Positions 16,352 through 24,698 of a stretch of DNA of 37,196 nucleotides are shown here, piece after piece (the stretch's first letter is position 1; each line of letters begins with the position of its first letter). Below the pieces are notes generated by a model that saw only the letters and a list, made by a program, of their open reading frames with translations, ran no database searches and was not told the DNA's origin. The DNA comes from an uncultured Alphaproteobacteria bacterium (lineage in GTDB: Bacteria; Pseudomonadota; Alphaproteobacteria; HIMB59), in NCBI GenBank assembly GCA_902619375.1, contig CACNEB010000010.1, positions 1-37,196 on the forward strand. The letters are read 5' to 3'. Both the position numbers and the translations under genes were made by a program.

Positions 16352-16963
16352 ATGAATGAGTTTATTTTTGGTTTTTCAACAGGTTTAAGTTTAATACTTG
16401 CTATAGGTGCACAAAATTTATTTGTTATAGAGCAAGGTATAAAAAAAAATAATATTTTTTTAGTAACTTCAATATGTATAGTTGGTGATTTCTTATTGAT
16501 TTTTTTTGGAATTTTCATATTTCATTTTATTAAAAATTTCATCAATGATATTATCAATTTATTATTATCTATAGGGCTTGTCCTCTTTCTTTTAAATTTT
16601 ATATGGTCAAAAATAAAAACATTTAAACATGACATTGTATTTTCACAAACACATACACAAACATCAAAGTTAAAAATAGCCCTTCAGACACTTGCTTTTA
16701 CTTTTTTAAACCCACACGTTTACTCAGACACTGTTTTTATTTTAGGAAATTTATCAAAAAATTTTCTAACTATTTCTGACAAGATTTTATTTGGATTAGG
16801 TGCAAGTCTAGCGTCATTTGTTTTTTTTTATTTTTTAGGCTATGGTGCTCAATCACTAAGATTATATTTTTTAAACAAACAAGTTTGGAAATTAGTTAAT
16901 ATAATAATAATTCTTTATTTGCTTATACTTACCTTATCTATTATTTTCTTGGAAATAATTTGA
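16352..16963 (+). CDS. LysE/ArgO-type amino-acid exporter
   Basis: A six-segment membrane protein of the LysE/ArgO branch, exporting basic amino acids in known members. FSTGLSLILAIGAQNLFVIE at residues 8-27 matches the ArgO/LysE N-terminal signature (G-A-Q-N-x-F-V), and FTFLNPHVYSDTV matches the second conserved block (N-P-H-V-Y-L-D). The 203-residue length is normal. It differs clearly from the RhtB-like exporter after aapP, so the window has two separate LysE-superfamily exporters. Confidence 0.87.
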   Translation: MNEFIFGFSTGLSLILAIGAQNLFVIEQGIKKNNIFLVTSICIVGDFLLIFFGIFIFHFIKNFINDIINLLLSIGLVLFLLNFIWSKIKTFKHDIVFSQTHTQTSKLKIALQTLAFTFLNPHVYSDTVFILGNLSKNFLTISDKILFGLGASLASFVFFYFLGYGAQSLRLYFLNKQVWKLVNIIIILYLLILTLSIIFLEII

Positions 16964-17008
16964 TTATTAATTTTTTATTTATAAATTATTTCATCAGCTG
17001 TCTGTAAG

Positions 17009-17027
17009 TTGCATAGTTGTTATGCAA
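17009..17027. repeat. Inverted repeat TTGCATA-5-TATGCAA
   Basis: Perfect 7-base arms around GTTGT in the 199-base gap between the ArgO-type exporter and the DUF2721 gene. A T-run follows 12 bases later (17039-17047). It could be an operator or a weak hairpin; function unknown. Confidence 0.45.
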
Positions 17028-17067
17028 TCATAACACGAGTTTTTTTTAAAATATTATGTATATATTT

Positions 17068-17153
17068 ACTAGGAGCAGTTTTTAAAAGTTTCAATTAACT
17101 CCGTGTTGACATAGATACTTAGTTATTCCCTCCTAGTTATAACAAACTGCTCC
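17068..17153. repeat. Structured intergenic element with competing inverted repeats
   Basis: GGAGCAGTTT (17072-17081) pairs perfectly with AAACTGCTCC (17144-17153). The overlapping ACTAGGAG (17068-17075) pairs perfectly with CTCCTAGT (17130-17137). Both pairings use GGAG at 17072-17075, so they exclude each other. The element ends 9 bases before the DUF2721 ATG. It could be a small RNA or a switching leader; I do not recognise a known riboswitch. Confidence 0.5.
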
Positions 17154-17162
17154 ATTAATAGT

Positions 17163-17576
17163 ATGCCAAGCTTTACAACACTTTATCCAGCACTTTTGTT
17201 TCCAGCTATACCTTTAATGATGATATCGTTTGGTAATAGATACACTTCTCTTGCTTCATTAATTAGAAAGATCCATGACACAATAATTACAAATAGACCA
17301 ACTAGCAATGTGGTTCAACATCACTTAGATCAAATTAAAGTACTTACCACCCGTTTAACATTAGTTAGATCAGTTCAAACCCTCTCTGGGATTAGCTTTT
17401 TGATGAATTTAATATCTATTTTTTTTAGCTATATCAAGATTTATGACTTAGCCTTAAACTTTTTTGGTTTAGGGATATTGATATTTTCAATAGCTATAAT
17501 GTTATTTATCTATGAGATACAATTATCTACTAAAGCCCTTAGCAAGCATTTGGAAGACCTGAAAGATTTTAGTTAA
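17163..17576 (+). CDS. DUF2721 membrane protein
   Basis: 137 residues with an N-terminal hydrophobic stretch (ALLFPAIPLMMISFGNRY), a helical cytoplasmic middle (LIRKIHDTI, LDQIKVLTTRL) and two membrane segments at about 75-122. The P-A-I-P-L-x-x-I-S-F-x-N-R-Y start and following L-x-x-L-I-R-x-x-H fit DUF2721, a family of unknown function. The structured element described upstream would lie in its 5' leader. The stop TAA shares the palindrome TTAA with the stop of the converging MATE gene. Confidence 0.75.
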   Translation: MPSFTTLYPALLFPAIPLMMISFGNRYTSLASLIRKIHDTIITNRPTSNVVQHHLDQIKVLTTRLTLVRSVQTLSGISFLMNLISIFFSYIKIYDLALNFFGLGILIFSIAIMLFIYEIQLSTKALSKHLEDLKDFS

Positions 17577-18919
17577 TTTATAAAGATACCGGATTCCTTT
17601 TTAAATAAATATTTCATATGAAAAAAAACAAATACCGAGCCTAGTAAATTTGTAAAAAATATAGCCCACCAAATACCGATTAGGCCTTTTTCAAGAGTCT
17701 CAGAAAATAAATAAATTACAAATGGGGGAAGAAATACCAATCTAATAAAAGTGTAGAACACATTTACAGAAGGTTTTCTTAAACCAGTAAGTACAGAATC
17801 ACACCTATCAATAACTTGATATATAAAAGCCAAAAAAGCTACCATAAACAAGTAACTACCAGCAATAATTATCACTTCACTGTCTCTTGAAAAAAAACTA
17901 GCAATCCTTTCACCCGCAAATATAAGCACTACTGCTCCAAAAATCATCATTATCAAAGATAACCTTAATGAAATTAAAAAAGCTTCATAAATTCTATCAA
18001 AATTCTTCGAACCAAAATTTTGTCCTACCATACTTAATAAAGCACTACTAAATCCTATGGCAGGTAATAAGATAATTTGCTCAATTCTTAAAGCTATACC
18101 ATATGCTGCACTAGCTGAGGCACCATAACTTGTAACAAACTTTTGCATTATGAAAAAACCAACTGCAATCATGAACATATTCATACTAGAGGGTATAGAT
18201 TGTCTTAGAATTCTTGATACAAATTTAGATTCTAGCCAAATATAACTGTAATTGAAATACTTAAACAAAGGACTGCGCAAAGCATAATAGCTTAAAAAGA
18301 AAAAATGGAATAATTGAGATAAAACTGTTGCAAGAGCTATGCCGAGAGTTCCCAATGCAGGAAAAGAACCATAACCTAAAGATAAGAAAGGACTAAATAT
18401 TAAATTTATAAAAAAGCTTATGATTAATGCATTTCTATTTTTTTTTGTATCTCCTTGTGCATATAAAAGAGAATTGACGACAAAAGAAACAATAAATATT
18501 GGAGCACCAATTGAGAGTACTTTTATATACCTTAGACCATTGTTAAGAAAAATACCCTCTGCGCCAAAATATAAAAACACAGGCCTAGATAATAGAAAGG
18601 TTGTTAGCCCTATGGCTATAGAAACCAATAAAGTGACAACTAAAGCTTGAATATGTATCTTAATTGCCTCATTAAATTTTTTTTTGCCAATAGCTATTGA
18701 AACAAGAGCTGTGGTGCCTTGTCCAAAACCTACTGCGAAGGCTAATAAAATAAAATACAAGGGGTAAGATATAGATAAGCCTGCAATAGCCTCTGTACTT
18801 ATGAGACCTGCATAAAAAGTATCTACTACATTGTACAGAGTATAAAACAAAAGACCTGTTCCTGCTGGAACAGCCATACCGATTAACTGTTTTTTTATAT
18901 CCCCCTGAGTAAGATCCAT
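17573..18919 (-). CDS. MATE-family efflux transporter
   Basis: Twelve-helix multidrug/toxic-compound exporter family, usually driven by Na+ or H+. 448 residues is normal. Family features visible include LYNVVDTFYAGLIS and the following GQGTTALVSIAIG in the first half, and the repeat IGFSSALLSMVGQNFGSKNF in the second half. It starts only 4 bases after hemJ on the same strand, so it is the last gene of the hem operon. That position suggests a link to heme or porphyrin handling, but MATE substrates cannot be read from sequence and it may be a general exporter. Confidence 0.93.
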   Translation of the reverse strand: MDLTQGDIKKQLIGMAVPAGTGLLFYTLYNVVDTFYAGLISTEAIAGLSISYPLYFILLAFAVGFGQGTTALVSIAIGKKKFNEAIKIHIQALVVTLLVSIAIGLTTFLLSRPVFLYFGAEGIFLNNGLRYIKVLSIGAPIFIVSFVVNSLLYAQGDTKKNRNALIISFFINLIFSPFLSLGYGSFPALGTLGIALATVLSQLFHFFFLSYYALRSPLFKYFNYSYIWLESKFVSRILRQSIPSSMNMFMIAVGFFIMQKFVTSYGASASAAYGIALRIEQIILLPAIGFSSALLSMVGQNFGSKNFDRIYEAFLISLRLSLIMMIFGAVVLIFAGERIASFFSRDSEVIIIAGSYLFMVAFLAFIYQVIDRCDSVLTGLRKPSVNVFYTFIRLVFLPPFVIYLFSETLEKGLIGIWWAIFFTNLLGSVFVFFHMKYLFKKESGIFIN

Positions 18920-18923
18920 AAAA

Positions 18924-19340
18924 TTAAAAAGGTCTTACAACTACAAGTATTACAATTAAAATGAGAAGAACTGTGGGTACTTCATTGATAATTCTTAGAT
19001 ATTTTGAGGTATAGTCTCTAAAATTACTCTCTAAACTTTTTCTAATTTTACCTAAATACATATGAAATGCAGAGAGGATAAGAACTAATATAATTTTCAA
19101 AAAAAGCCATAATTCAAAACCTACATAATGGATAAGGGCTAAACCAAATACCCAAGTCAATATCATTGCTGGGTTCATTATAATTTTTAGCAATTTATAT
19201 TCCATTTTTTGAAATACACTATTCATTTCAGGATTGGTTATGTTTTCTACATGATAAACAAAAAGTCTTGGTAAATAAAATAACCCAGCAAACCATGATA
19301 CAAAAGATATGATATGTAAAATTTTTAATAACTCATACAT
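18924..19340 (-). CDS. hemJ: Protoporphyrinogen IX oxidase, HemJ type
   Basis: Membrane protein that oxidises protoporphyrinogen IX to protoporphyrin IX. At 138 residues with four membrane segments it has HemJ size. LHIISFVSWFAGLFYLPRLF at residues 8-27 contains the conserved His and the W-F-A-G-L-F-Y-L-P-R signature. The second conserved histidine/lysine region is represented by WLFLKIILV and FHMYLGKI. It lies between hemF and the MATE gene with 4-base gaps, exactly where the pathway needs it. No HemG or HemY alternative is in the window. Confidence 0.93.
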   Translation of the reverse strand: MYELLKILHIISFVSWFAGLFYLPRLFVYHVENITNPEMNSVFQKMEYKLLKIIMNPAMILTWVFGLALIHYVGFELWLFLKIILVLILSAFHMYLGKIRKSLESNFRDYTSKYLRIINEVPTVLLILIVILVVVRPF

Positions 19341-19344
19341 TTTG

Positions 19345-20166
19345 TTACCATTTAGCCTCTGGAGGCATTGACATTAATATAGCATCAATATTACCACCGG
19401 TTTTTAATCCAAATAATGTCCCTCTATCATAAAGCAAATTAAATTCTACGTAACGAGATCTTTTTTTTGAGAGAGTATCTAAGTCATCTTGATTAAAGTT
19501 AAAATCTTTTTTTCTTTTTGAGTTTTCAATTACAAAATTAACAAAGAATTGCCCAACATCTTTTATGAAAGATAAGTCCTTATCAAAGTCTGTATTGATA
19601 TAATCAAAAAAAATCCCTCCTATACCTCTACTTTCTTTTCGATGCTCTAAATAAAAGTATTCATCACATTGTTTTTTAAATTTTTCATAATAAGTTGAAT
19701 TATGTTGATCACATGTTCGTTGGAGACCTTGATGAAAATTATCTGTTTCTAATTTTTCAGGTATTGCAGGGGTTAAATCACAACCACCACCAAACCATTG
19801 TTTTCCTTTTGTGGTTATGTACCGAGTGTTAAAATGAGCTGCAGCAATTTTCGGGTTTTTCATGTGAGCTACGACTGAGATACCACTGGCCCAAAAGCTT
19901 GGATCCTCTTCGGTTCCCGGCATTGATTTTTTAAATTCTTCACTAAAATTACCATGCACTGTTGAAATGTTTACTCCTACTTTTTCAAATATTTCTCCTT
20001 TTAGTAAGGACATCAAACCTCCACCACCACCAGGTCTTTGCCACTCTTTTTCTATAAATTCAGACCCATCAAGCTTTTGCATTGATCCAACCATTTGATT
20101 TCGAAGTTCTCGAAACCACTTTTCTGCTTTAGTTTGTTGATTTTTTATTTGATCACTCATACCCAC
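19345..20166 (-). CDS. hemF: Oxygen-dependent coproporphyrinogen III oxidase
   Basis: Converts coproporphyrinogen III to protoporphyrinogen IX with O2 in the cytoplasm. Family blocks are WQRPGGGGGLMSLLKG (about 43-58), the GVNISTVHG region, AHFNTRYI, WFGGGCDLTP and RYVEFNLLYDRGTLFGLKTG near the C-terminus. The 273 residues match the short proteobacterial form. The start overlaps the end of hemH by 10 bases, and the stop is 4 bases before hemJ. Use of HemF and HemJ implies aerobic heme synthesis. Confidence 0.97.
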   Translation of the reverse strand: MGMSDQIKNQQTKAEKWFRELRNQMVGSMQKLDGSEFIEKEWQRPGGGGGLMSLLKGEIFEKVGVNISTVHGNFSEEFKKSMPGTEEDPSFWASGISVVAHMKNPKIAAAHFNTRYITTKGKQWFGGGCDLTPAIPEKLETDNFHQGLQRTCDQHNSTYYEKFKKQCDEYFYLEHRKESRGIGGIFFDYINTDFDKDLSFIKDVGQFFVNFVIENSKRKKDFNFNQDDLDTLSKKRSRYVEFNLLYDRGTLFGLKTGGNIDAILMSMPPEAKW

Positions 20167-21179
20167 CCATGTAGTTCGTTTTCTATCAACGAAGTGAGTA
20201 GGAGTATATGATCTTCTCGATCATTTAGACAAGGAATATATCCAAATTCCTTTCCACCATTTTCCATAAATATTTCTCTATTTTCCTCGTTAAGTTCTTC
20301 TATTGTCTCGAGACAATCTGAGGAAAAAGCAGGACTTATAACATGAATGTGGTCTGTACCATTTTTTGCTAAGCTCTCTATAGTTTTATCTGTGTAAGGT
20401 TGAAGCCATTCTGCTGGTCCAAATCTAGATTGAAATGTGGTCATATAACTTTCCTCTGGTAAGCCCATGGTCTCTGCCACCAGTCTAGTAGTTTTTCTGC
20501 AAAAACAATGATACGGATCCCCTTTATCTAAATATTTTTTTGGCACACCATGATAGCTAAATATGATTTTTTTTGGTTTTGAATTTTTAGTCCAAAATTC
20601 TTCAATGCTATTTTTAAGAGCTTTAATATAAAGTTCATTTTCGTAATATCCTCCAATAAAACGAAGAGATGGTACCCAACGCCAACTTTTTAATTCTTCT
20701 GCAACAGCATCAAACGTTGAGCCCGTTGTAGCCGCACAATATTGAGGGTATAAAGGTAAAATAATAATACGATCACAATTTTGATTTCTAAGATTATTTA
20801 AACCCTTAGAGATGCTAGGATTCCCATAACGCATTCCAATATCAAATACGATATTTTGATATTTCTTATTAATAAATTCTTTTATTTTCGATAATTGGTT
20901 TTTTGTGTGGAATAGAAGAGGTGAACCTTCCTCTGTCCAAACAGATTTGTAATTTTTAGCTGACTTCGCTGGTCGAGTATTTAAAACTATTCCATTAAGA
21001 ATAGGCCACCAAATAGCTTTTGGTGTTTCTATGACACGTTCATCTGATAGAAATTGCTTTAGATAAGTCTTTAAAGACGACTTAGTTGGCTCATCTGGTG
21101 TTCCTAAATTTGTGATCAAAATACCTGTCTTAAGACCAGAGCCATGAACGTATAGTTTATTACCTTTAAATGAAGCCAT
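20157..21179 (-). CDS. hemH: Ferrochelatase
   Basis: Inserts Fe2+ into protoporphyrin IX to give protoheme. The N-terminal GILITNLGTPDEPTKSSLK and SVWTEEGSPLLFHT, and the catalytic histidine in FSYHGVPKKY (His210), are clear. The second active-site segment is SSDCLETIEELNEE (about 288-300). Length 340 is normal. The form L-G-T-P-D-x-P-T with WTEEGSPLL looks like gamma/betaproteobacterial ferrochelatases, from memory. It lies between hemE (18-base gap) and hemF (10-base overlap). Confidence 0.97.
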   Translation of the reverse strand: MASFKGNKLYVHGSGLKTGILITNLGTPDEPTKSSLKTYLKQFLSDERVIETPKAIWWPILNGIVLNTRPAKSAKNYKSVWTEEGSPLLFHTKNQLSKIKEFINKKYQNIVFDIGMRYGNPSISKGLNNLRNQNCDRIIILPLYPQYCAATTGSTFDAVAEELKSWRWVPSLRFIGGYYENELYIKALKNSIEEFWTKNSKPKKIIFSYHGVPKKYLDKGDPYHCFCRKTTRLVAETMGLPEESYMTTFQSRFGPAEWLQPYTDKTIESLAKNGTDHIHVISPAFSSDCLETIEELNEENREIFMENGGKEFGYIPCLNDREDHILLLTSLIENELHGWV

Positions 21180-21197
21180 TGAAAAACATTACGATTT

Positions 21198-22214
21198 TTA
21201 TGATAACTTAGTTCTTATCTTTTCTATGAATAAATGAACATTAGCCTCAGGAGTAGTTTTTTTTACACCGTGATCGAGGCTAGCAATCCACCCAGATCTA
21301 TGAGATGACTCACTCTGTAAGCATTCCTCAATATATTTATCAATATAATCAGAAAAGGATTTAGTGTCCTCCATAGCTAACAAATCATTTGAAAAATTCC
21401 CCTGTAAAGATAAATGTGTCTTTGGTAATTCAGTGAAAACCTCCAAATTAGTTCCTAAAACTGTAAGTTTTAAATTTTTTAAATTTTGTAATTTATTAAA
21501 TTTAGTTTGAGAAATTTCTTTAGTGAAATATCCAATTTTATTTGGATAAATATTTGAAATTTTAACTAAAAAAGGAATAACGAATTCATCAAAATCTTTA
21601 TCATTTAGTTTATTAGCTTCAGTATCAAATATCATTAACAAATCAATGTCATTTTGTAACTGAATTTGTATATTTTTTTGTATTAACATTTCTAAAACGG
21701 GCAGGGTTTGTTGAAATAGTGTTTGTGATACAGGATTATTCCTCGTTGCAAAATGGTATAAAGTTACAGGTCCACCAGTAAATCCAATTAAGGATTTATC
21801 ATTTGAAAGTTCATTTCTAATATGTTTTAGAGATATATTCTGAAAATCTATAAAACTTTCAAATTCATCAATATTAAATTCGGATATCATTTTTGAACTT
21901 AAATTTTTTTCAAATATTGGTCCAGGATTAAACTTCAAACTCATACCTAAATAATCTAAAGGAAAAAGAATATCACTAAACAATATTGCAGCATCAAAAT
22001 CAAATTCAACAATAGGTCCAAGAGTTACCTCACAAGCAAGCTCAGGCTCTTTACATAATTGTTCAAAAGAATATTTTTCTTTTAATTTTCTGTAATGCTG
22101 ATGATATCGACCAGCCTGTCTCATAAACCAAATTGGAGGAATTTTTTGTTCAACTTTATTTAAGGCATTAAAAAAATTTTTGTTATAGGTATTTTGCAAT
22201 ATCTCTAGCTCCAT
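21198..22214 (-). CDS. hemE: Uroporphyrinogen decarboxylase
   Basis: Removes four carboxyl groups from uroporphyrinogen III. The active-site arginine motif is WFMRQAGRYHQHYRKL (residues 29-44). FDAAILFSDILFPLDYLGM follows with the catalytic aspartate in F-S-D-I-L. The C-terminal SLDHGVKKTTPEANVHLF stands where most HemE have N-L-G-H-G-I-x-P-x-T-P. The H-x-H-Y variant of the first motif is unlike the usual L-P-E-Y of alphaproteobacteria and resembles forms I recall from Bdellovibrio-like bacteria. The marked ATG is 32 bases inside hemB; a later TTG could be the real start. Length is 338 residues. Confidence 0.93.
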   Translation of the reverse strand: MELEILQNTYNKNFFNALNKVEQKIPPIWFMRQAGRYHQHYRKLKEKYSFEQLCKEPELACEVTLGPIVEFDFDAAILFSDILFPLDYLGMSLKFNPGPIFEKNLSSKMISEFNIDEFESFIDFQNISLKHIRNELSNDKSLIGFTGGPVTLYHFATRNNPVSQTLFQQTLPVLEMLIQKNIQIQLQNDIDLLMIFDTEANKLNDKDFDEFVIPFLVKISNIYPNKIGYFTKEISQTKFNKLQNLKNLKLTVLGTNLEVFTELPKTHLSLQGNFSNDLLAMEDTKSFSDYIDKYIEECLQSESSHRSGWIASLDHGVKKTTPEANVHLFIEKIRTKLS

Positions 22215-23106
22215 AAGTAATAATAAAATCTGCTTGAGCTCTTTTGAGTACCGTTAAAGACTCTATGAGCAAATCAACATAATTGCCAAATTTAGCTTTG
22301 CTGAGCATTTGTAGACTAGCATACTCACCACTTACTTGGTACGCACCCGTGGGAAGTAGTGTCTGCTTTTTTATATCTCTTATTAAATCTATTGAAGTCA
22401 TACCAGGCTTAACCATTAAATAATTTGCACCTTGGGCTGCATTACTAATTGAGCTTTTAATCGCCTTTGCTTTGTCTTCAACAGGTAATTGATATGATGA
22501 CCGATCAAATCCCTGTGGTGATGATTTTGCAACATCTCTAAAAGGGCCGTAGAAGTGACTTTTAAATTTTGTTGAGTAACTCATTATTTGAGAATTTGAA
22601 AAACCATTTTGAACAAATATTTTTCTCAAATATTTAGTCGTATTTTTCATCATGTCACTTGGTGCAATTATATCAGCTCCCGCCTCAAGATATGTATTTG
22701 CCGCTAATCCTAAAGAGTAATGTGTCTTATTAAGATCAATTGATTTTTTATGAGTAACTCCACAATGCCCATCAACAGTTATTGAGCATAAGCATGTATC
22801 TATAAGTAAAACTATATCTTTTCCAAAATAATTTTTAATTCTTCTTATAACTTCATAGTGAAAGCTAAAATCCTCTGGATGTTTTTGTTTTTTATTTGGA
22901 ACGATAAAAAGTAGAAAATTATTGATACCTTTTTTTAAATCCTTTTCAATTGCCTTAATTATAGATGAAGATGACCAACTCTTATTATCACCTAATCCTT
23001 TAATTTCCTTTGAATTTTTTACCTTTTGATCCACAAATAACGGTTGAATTAAAATTTTCTTTTTAAGAGATTTAGACTGATCAATAGGGAAATAATTTTT
23101 AATCAT
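22183..23106 (-). CDS. hemB: Delta-aminolevulinic acid dehydratase (porphobilinogen synthase)
   Basis: Condenses two 5-aminolevulinate molecules to porphobilinogen. The two Schiff-base lysines are Lys180 (MSYSTKFKSHFYGPFRD) and Lys233 (MVKPGMTSID). The zinc cysteines are Cys105, Cys107 and Cys115 (DTCLC...GHCG), so it is a zinc-type enzyme. YQVSGEY is conserved. It is shorter (307 residues) than the common 325-335 and lacks the N-terminal R-x-R-R segment. Its ATG overlaps the hemC stop by 4 bases and its 3' end overlaps hemE, which indicates tight coupling. It is divergent in sequence but catalytically intact. Confidence 0.94.
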   Translation of the reverse strand: MIKNYFPIDQSKSLKKKILIQPLFVDQKVKNSKEIKGLGDNKSWSSSSIIKAIEKDLKKGINNFLLFIVPNKKQKHPEDFSFHYEVIRRIKNYFGKDIVLLIDTCLCSITVDGHCGVTHKKSIDLNKTHYSLGLAANTYLEAGADIIAPSDMMKNTTKYLRKIFVQNGFSNSQIMSYSTKFKSHFYGPFRDVAKSSPQGFDRSSYQLPVEDKAKAIKSSISNAAQGANYLMVKPGMTSIDLIRDIKKQTLLPTGAYQVSGEYASLQMLSKAKFGNYVDLLIESLTVLKRAQADFIITYGARDIAKYL

Positions 23107-24581
23107 TTAAGTTCAAAATTTTTAAAATCATCATAAGTAAGATATACATTTAATTGATTTTTAGGAATAAATTTAGAAATTTGAAGATACGTTTGACCAG
23201 GTCCACACGAATTACGCTTATTTAGTATTTCTGGTCTTAGTTGTATAGCTAATTTAAATGCAGAGAAGCTCATCCAATAAAAACTTTCCGCTACAAATAA
23301 ATTATCAATCGTATTGTCATTAATCAAAGGGACTAAACTATAGTGTGATATAACAGGGAATTTTTTATTTAGCATATTTCCTTCATATGTAAGTTTATAA
23401 GTAGGTTTTTGATTATCTTTATAAAAATTTTCAGTTTCTCGATAATTTTCACCAAAACTATCGAGTGAAGAATTTACAAGAATGCCCATTTTACTTATTT
23501 TTTTCCAAGAACTAACGCCGGAAGTTATAAGATTTGATACACTTTTCAAAGATTTAAACTCTTTAAATTCTGATCTTGTGGCCAAAACATTTTTATTTTT
23601 TACTGTTTTATTAAATTCATGCAAATTTCTCTGAAACATTTGATATTTTGATAAGCTTGAAGGAAATATATTTTTAACCTTTTTAACTTTTTTATTATTT
23701 AGATATTTTTTTTCTTTAAAATGTTTTTTTGTTTGATTATCTTTCCCTTGTGCAAATAAGATTTTTTCATTTAGGATATTTTCAATAGTTACACCTACAT
23801 CTAAATTGCAACCACCTCCCCATTTGTATAAATATTTTCTCTCTCTTTGACAATCATCTAACGAAGGTAAATGATTAATTTTTTTCAATATTTTTTCTGT
23901 TTTTTGATCACCTCTCCTATATTCCAAAGCAATACACCCTTGTGCTGCAGCACTAGGAAATTCAGAAATTGGTAAAATTATTTTTTCGAACTTTTTAAAT
24001 TTCAATTTAAAATTTCTATAATCTTTTTTATTAATTTTTTCTCCATATTTAAAAATTCTATCTATAGCAGCTTTTGCCATAAATACCCCGTCCTCTTTTG
24101 AGGAATTTAATATTTTTTCCAGCCTAGACGGTACGTTTCCCCTAATGTCGAATGGCTTCAATTCTTCAAAGGGTAAAAACTCTCTTAATTTTTTTAAATA
24201 ATATTTTCTTCTAGGAGAGGATGTCCCTATAACTAATTTTTTTTTATTTAATGAAGTCTTTTTAATAAGAATAACATCTCTTGGATCATCTCTTTTGAGA
24301 CAAATAAAAGAGGTCTTATTAAGATTTTTAACAGGGAGATCTTTGAATGAATGAACTACCACATCTACATCTTTTAAGATTAATTTTTTTGAGAGTGAAT
24401 TTGTAAATATTCCAAATCCATGTTTTTCCCAAGCTTTAGCTGACATGTCCGTGTCACCAACGCTTGATGAGTAATGCGTATCAATTATATTTTTTTGTAT
24501 TTTATTTATTTCTATTTCCGCAATGTGTGTCTGAATTTTAGCGAGAAAACTTTTTCTTGATAATAAAACAATCTTTTTCAT
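23103..24581 (-). CDS. hemC: Hydroxymethylbilane synthase with C-terminal HemD-like extension
   Basis: Polymerises porphobilinogen to hydroxymethylbilane. In the first ~300 residues are VVVHSFKDLPV, RDDPRDVILI, GTSSPRRKYYL, FDIRGNVPSRLEKIL and the dipyrromethane cofactor cysteine in GGGCNLDVG (Cys258 from the start used here). The cofactor block and arginines support an active enzyme, but the core is divergent and very lysine-rich. A C-terminal ~190-residue extension follows, with SGVSSWKKISKMGILVNSS and NSCGPGQTYLQISKF; its G-P-G-x-T-Y block resembles the end of uroporphyrinogen III synthase, so it may be a fused HemD. I chose ATG 24581 (MKKIVLLSRKS) because it matches the family N-terminus; ATG 24596 and a TTG at 24617 are alternatives. 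Confidence 0.85.
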   Translation of the reverse strand: MKKIVLLSRKSFLAKIQTHIAEIEINKIQKNIIDTHYSSSVGDTDMSAKAWEKHGFGIFTNSLSKKLILKDVDVVVHSFKDLPVKNLNKTSFICLKRDDPRDVILIKKTSLNKKKLVIGTSSPRRKYYLKKLREFLPFEELKPFDIRGNVPSRLEKILNSSKEDGVFMAKAAIDRIFKYGEKINKKDYRNFKLKFKKFEKIILPISEFPSAAAQGCIALEYRRGDQKTEKILKKINHLPSLDDCQRERKYLYKWGGGCNLDVGVTIENILNEKILFAQGKDNQTKKHFKEKKYLNNKKVKKVKNIFPSSLSKYQMFQRNLHEFNKTVKNKNVLATRSEFKEFKSLKSVSNLITSGVSSWKKISKMGILVNSSLDSFGENYRETENFYKDNQKPTYKLTYEGNMLNKKFPVISHYSLVPLINDNTIDNLFVAESFYWMSFSAFKLAIQLRPEILNKRNSCGPGQTYLQISKFIPKNQLNVYLTYDDFKNFELK

Positions 24582-24645
24582 AACCATTGATGACATTAAG
24601 AAATAACAAATAATCAACGCTAATACAATTTAAGCGAGACTTATT

Positions 24646-24651
24646 GGTCAA
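24646..24651 (-). promoter_or_regulatory. Possible -35 box for the hem operon
   Basis: Read on the minus strand this is TTGACC, 50-70 bases before the candidate hemC starts, in the 81-117 base gap to the divergent SDR gene. A TGTATT or TATTAG stretch at roughly suitable spacing could be the -10. Weak by sequence alone. Confidence 0.25.
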
Positions 24652-24698
24652 TATGTACTTATTTTAAAATATGTTATATCTAAATAACGTTTGAAATT

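Noticed and set aside
17105..17110. TTGACA as a -35 box for the DUF2721 gene
   Set aside because: No acceptable -10 hexamer is found 16-18 bases downstream; it lies inside the structured element and is probably coincidental.
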